5,934 nucleotides of DNA from an uncultured Gemmatimonadota bacterium (GTDB taxonomy: Bacteria; Gemmatimonadota; Gemmatimonadetes; Gemmatimonadales; Gemmatimonadaceae), in assembly GCA_946479015.1 (NCBI GenBank), contig CAMLEQ010000250.1, positions 1 to 5,934 of the forward strand, in the 5' to 3' direction. Below are positions 3,375 to 5,934 of this stretch, piece after piece (the stretch's first letter is position 1; each line of letters begins with the position of its first letter). Position numbers and translations under genes: made by a program. A model generated the notes under the pieces. The model saw nothing but the letters and a program-made list of their open reading frames with translations, had not been told where the DNA came from and made no database searches.

Positions 3375-5934
3375 ATGCTCTCGCGGGTCCTCACCGGGCG
3401 CGCGCGCCCCGCCGGCTGGCCGCTCGCCGCGCTCCTCACCGCCGCCACCATCGGCGCGCTCGCCGGCGGCTACCTCGATCTGGCGCGCGGCGGCACCGCC
3501 ACGGCCGCCGTGCTCCTCGCGCTCGGCTACTGCGCGCTCGCGCCCGCCGCGCTCTGGCGGCTCGTCCCGGACACGGCGCCCGGACGGCACGCCACGAGCG
3601 CGCGGCGCCCTCCCCACGACCCGACGACCGGCCGTCCGCCGTATGCCGCGGCCTCGATCATGGCGGCGGCGGTGCTCGCGCTCTACCTGGCGACGCTCGC
3701 GCCGTCCACCTCAATGTGGGACACCAGCGAATACATCACCGCGGCCCGGATCCTCGGGCTCCCGCATCCACCGGGCAACCCGATGTTCGTGCTCGTGGCG
3801 CACGCGTTCGGGCTGCTCCCCGTGGCCCGCGACTATGCGACGCGCATCAACATCCTGATCGCCCTCTGCAGCGCGGCCGCCGCCGGGTGCTGGTTCCTCG
3901 TCGCGCACCGCGCGCTCGCGACATGGATCGGCGGGCGGTGGCGGCCGCTCGCCGGCGCCGGCGCCGCGACGCTGATCGGCGCCACCGCGTTCACGGTGTG
4001 GAACCAGTCGGTGGTCGCCGAGAAGGTGTACATGATGTCGCTGGCGATCATCGCCATCGTGTCGTGGATCGCCGTGCGGTGGTGCCACGATCCCGACGAT
4101 CCGCGCGCGGGCCGCCGCGTGGTGCTCGCGGCGTACCTCACGGGGCTCGGCTACGCGGTGCACCCCGCGGGATTCCTCGTGCTCCCCGCGCTCGGCGTGG
4201 CGGTGCTGGCGCGGCGCCCCGCGCTGCTCGCCCACTGGCGTCTCGTGCTCGGCGCGACGGCGGCGCTCGCGCTCGGGCTCACCCCTTTCGCCATGGAGCC
4301 CATCCGCGCCGGCCACTTCCCCGCGCTGAACGAGGGGGAGCCCACGGGGTGCGCGACCACGTTCGCCTGGTCGTGCACCTTCGATCGGCTCGCGCTCCAG
4401 CGGCTGCGCGACAACATCGACCGCGTGCAGTACGCCAAGCCTCCGGTCACCGAGCGGCAGGCGCCGTTCTCCGCGCAGATGGGGATGTGGTGGACGTACT
4501 TCCGCTGGCAGTGGCTGCGCGATGCCTACGTCCAGCACCCCGGCGCGCAGACCGCGCTCGCGCTGGTGTTCCTCGCGCTCGGCCTCCTCGGCGGGTGGGA
4601 ACACTGGCGCCACGACCCCGACGGCTTCTGGTACCTCGGGACGCTCGTGGCCACGCTCACCGTGGCGCTCGTGTTCTATCTCAACTTCAAGTACGGGTGG
4701 TCGCAGGCCCCGGCGCTCGGCGACGCGGTGCCGCGGGAGGTGCGCGACCGCGACTACTTCTTCGTGTGGAGCTTCTCGCTCTGGGGGGTGTGGGCGGGGA
4801 TGGGGCTCGCGGAGCTGTGGCGGCGCCTCGCCTCGATGATCGAGCGGGAGCGCGACGGTGGGCGCGCCGGGTGGCTGATCGCCGCGCCCGTGCTCGCGCT
4901 CGCGTGCGTGCCGCTCGTCGCGAACGCTCGTCAGGCACCGCGCGCGGGGCAGACGTTCACCCGCGAGTGGGCGCGCGACCTGCTGAACTCGGTGGAGCCG
5001 TACGCCATCCTCGTGACCGGAGGGGACAACGATACCTTCCCACTCTGGTACGCGCAGCAGGTGGAGGGGGTGCGGCGCGACGTGACGGTGGTGGTGACGA
5101 CGTACCTGGGCACCGACTGGTTCGTGCGGCAGCTCATTCGCCATCCCGTGCCCGTGTACGACGCCGTGCGCGGCCCGGCGATCTACCGCGGGCGCGCATG
5201 GAAGCACCCGGACCGCCCACCGCTCCGCCTGACGCTCGCCGAGGCGGATGCCGTGCCGCCGTACGTGGCGCTGCGCGCGCCGGCCGTGTTCCAGAAAGGG
5301 GCGCTCGAGGCGACGATACCGCCCGGCTATCTCTCGCGCGATCAGATCATGGTGCTGCGCTTCATCAAGGACTCCTTCCCCGAGCGCCCCATCTACTTCT
5401 CGCTCTCCGCCGGCGGCTACCCGCGCGCGCTGGGGCTCGGGCCGTACCTGCTGGAGCAGGGACTCGCGCAGAAGCTCGTGGCGGCGCCGCTCGCCGAAGG
5501 TGGCGACACGCTGCGGGTGGCGGGCACCTTTCTCGACCGCGGCCGGACGCTCGCGCTGTGGGACTCCGTGTATCGCGCGCCGCGCGCGCTGGTGTCCGAG
5601 GACGGCTGGGTGGACCGCGCCTCCGCCGGGCTGCCGTACCTGTACGCGCTGGTCGGCGTCCGCCTCGCGGATGCGCTCGCCGCGGGCGGCGACAGCGCGC
5701 ACGCCGCGCGGGTGATGCGCACCGTGGCGTCCGTGGCCGACGCCGCGCGGCTCGGCGACCTGTTCGAGCGGGCCGCGCCGGCGCGGGCACCGGCATCGGA
5801 TGCGCCGGTGAGTGTGCCGATGGGTGAGGCGGGGGGGGGGGCAAGAGGCGCAGGGCGGCGGCGGGGATGGGCGGGGCCCCCCCCCCCGCGGGGGGCCCCC
5901 CCCCCAGGGGGGTGGGGGGGGGGGGGGGGGCCCC
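3375..5934 (+). CDS. DUF2723 family membrane glycosyltransferase (GT-C fold, protein O-mannosyltransferase-like), 3' end unresolved
   Basis: The frame from ATG 3375 is open to the window end; about 818 residues are credible (to about 5829). It is a polytopic inner-membrane protein predicted to transfer a sugar from a polyprenyl-phosphate donor on the outer face. DUF2723 signatures are MWDTSEY (114-120) and HPPGNP (131-136) in the first outer loop, where GT-C enzymes keep their acidic catalytic residues (here Asp116, Glu119), then WNQSVVAEKVYM (209-220) and many hydrophobic helices up to about 515. A soluble C-terminal part carries VRDRDYFFVWSF (456-467), GGDNDTFPLWYAQQVEG (549-565), RRDVTVV and RPIYFS (671-676), features shared with bacterial family members. 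Human TMEM260 contains the same domain and is a protein O-mannosyltransferase, which supports but does not prove the activity. Residues 1-65 form an extra two-helix module (GYLDLARGGTATAAVLLALGYC), joined by a Pro/Arg-rich linker to the core. ATG 3375 lacks a Shine-Dalgarno sequence; ATG 3660 is an alternative start that would remove this module. Homopolymers after 5830 obscure the true stop. Confidence 0.88.
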   Translation, partial: MLSRVLTGRARPAGWPLAALLTAATIGALAGGYLDLARGGTATAAVLLALGYCALAPAALWRLVPDTAPGRHATSARRPPHDPTTGRPPYAAASIMAAAVLALYLATLAPSTSMWDTSEYITAARILGLPHPPGNPMFVLVAHAFGLLPVARDYATRINILIALCSAAAAGCWFLVAHRALATWIGGRWRPLAGAGAATLIGATAFTVWNQSVVAEKVYMMSLAIIAIVSWIAVRWCHDPDDPRAGRRVVLAAYLTGLGYAVHPAGFLVLPALGVAVLARRPALLAHWRLVLGATAALALGLTPFAMEPIRAGHFPALNEGEPTGCATTFAWSCTFDRLALQRLRDNIDRVQYAKPPVTERQAPFSAQMGMWWTYFRWQWLRDAYVQHPGAQTALALVFLALGLLGGWEHWRHDPDGFWYLGTLVATLTVALVFYLNFKYGWSQAPALGDAVPREVRDRDYFFVWSFSLWGVWAGMGLAELWRRLASMIERERDGGRAGWLIAAPVLALACVPLVANARQAPRAGQTFTREWARDLLNSVEPYAILVTGGDNDTFPLWYAQQVEGVRRDVTVVVTTYLGTDWFVRQLIRHPVPVYDAVRGPAIYRGRAWKHPDRPPLRLTLAEADAVPPYVALRAPAVFQKGALEATIPPGYLSRDQIMVLRFIKDSFPERPIYFSLSAGGYPRALGLGPYLLEQGLAQKLVAAPLAEGGDTLRVAGTFLDRGRTLALWDSVYRAPRALVSEDGWVDRASAGLPYLYALVGVRLADALAAGGDSAHAARVMRTVASVADAARLGDLFERAAPARAPASDAPVSVPMGEAGGGARGAGRRRGWAGPPPPRGAPPPGGWGGGGGP
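5831..5934. other. G/C homopolymer contig end, probable sequencing or assembly artefact
   Basis: The final ~100 bases include runs of 11 G (5831-5841), 11 C (5877-5887), 6 G (5890-5895), 10 C (5896-5905), 6 G (5907-5912) and 17 G (5914-5930), with almost no A or T after 5868. Their translation is a meaningless Gly/Pro string. They should not be used to define the C-terminus of the glycosyltransferase. Confidence 0.8.

Noticed and set aside
3711..5702. A 663-codon antisense frame opposite the glycosyltransferase
   Set aside because: Its translation is a Glu/Arg/His-rich string with no family motif or hydrophobic core, as expected from the antisense of GC-rich membrane-protein codons.
2765..5827. 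A 1020-codon open frame in a second plus-strand frame
   Set aside because: It overlaps the sigma partner and the DUF2723 gene, is composed of Arg/Ala/Gly/Pro with no domain signature, and arises from strong third-position GC bias. The overlapping frame has clear family motifs.

Overview
The window is a GC-rich (roughly 75%) bacterial contig fragment with one coherent run of plus-strand genes. Both ends are unreliable. The best taxonomic guess from sequence alone is a Gemmatimonadota-like bacterium. The reasons are the very high GC, the form of the DUF2723 membrane glycosyltransferase (WDTSEY, HPPGNP, GDNDTFPLWY), and an ECF sigma gene overlapping a one-pass membrane protein with a CBM48/AMPK-like outer domain. 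No rRNA, tRNA, CRISPR array or insertion sequence was seen.

Layout. Positions 1 to about 300 carry, on the minus strand, a piece of a polytopic membrane protein, perhaps UbiA-like. Its reading frame is broken at about 300, exactly where a plus-strand penicillin-binding protein 1C starts in the middle of its transglycosylase domain. Hand-counted GC changes from about 69% (1-300) to about 81% (301-420). This looks like a chimeric join or a rearrangement breakpoint. From about 300 to 2109 is the rest of pbpC: end of the transglycosylase domain, complete transpeptidase domain, a linker made of G-rich tandem repeats, and a C-terminal beta domain. An 85-bp gap holds a GC hairpin and an AT-richer leader. 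A probable two-gene operon follows: an ECF sigma factor (2195-2743) and an overlapping membrane protein (2736-3335) that may be its regulator. After a perfect 7-bp hairpin comes a long DUF2723 glycosyltransferase (3375 onward) whose frame stays open to the window end. The last ~100 bases are G and C homopolymers that look like sequencing or assembly noise, so its true stop is not visible.

Function. All the genes after position 300 concern the cell envelope: PBP1C works on peptidoglycan, the sigma/membrane pair probably senses an envelope or carbohydrate-related signal, and the DUF2723 protein probably moves a sugar from a lipid carrier to a protein or glycan outside the membrane. The sigma factor and its partner are clearly coupled. 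A regulatory link between them and the glycosyltransferase is only inferred from adjacency.
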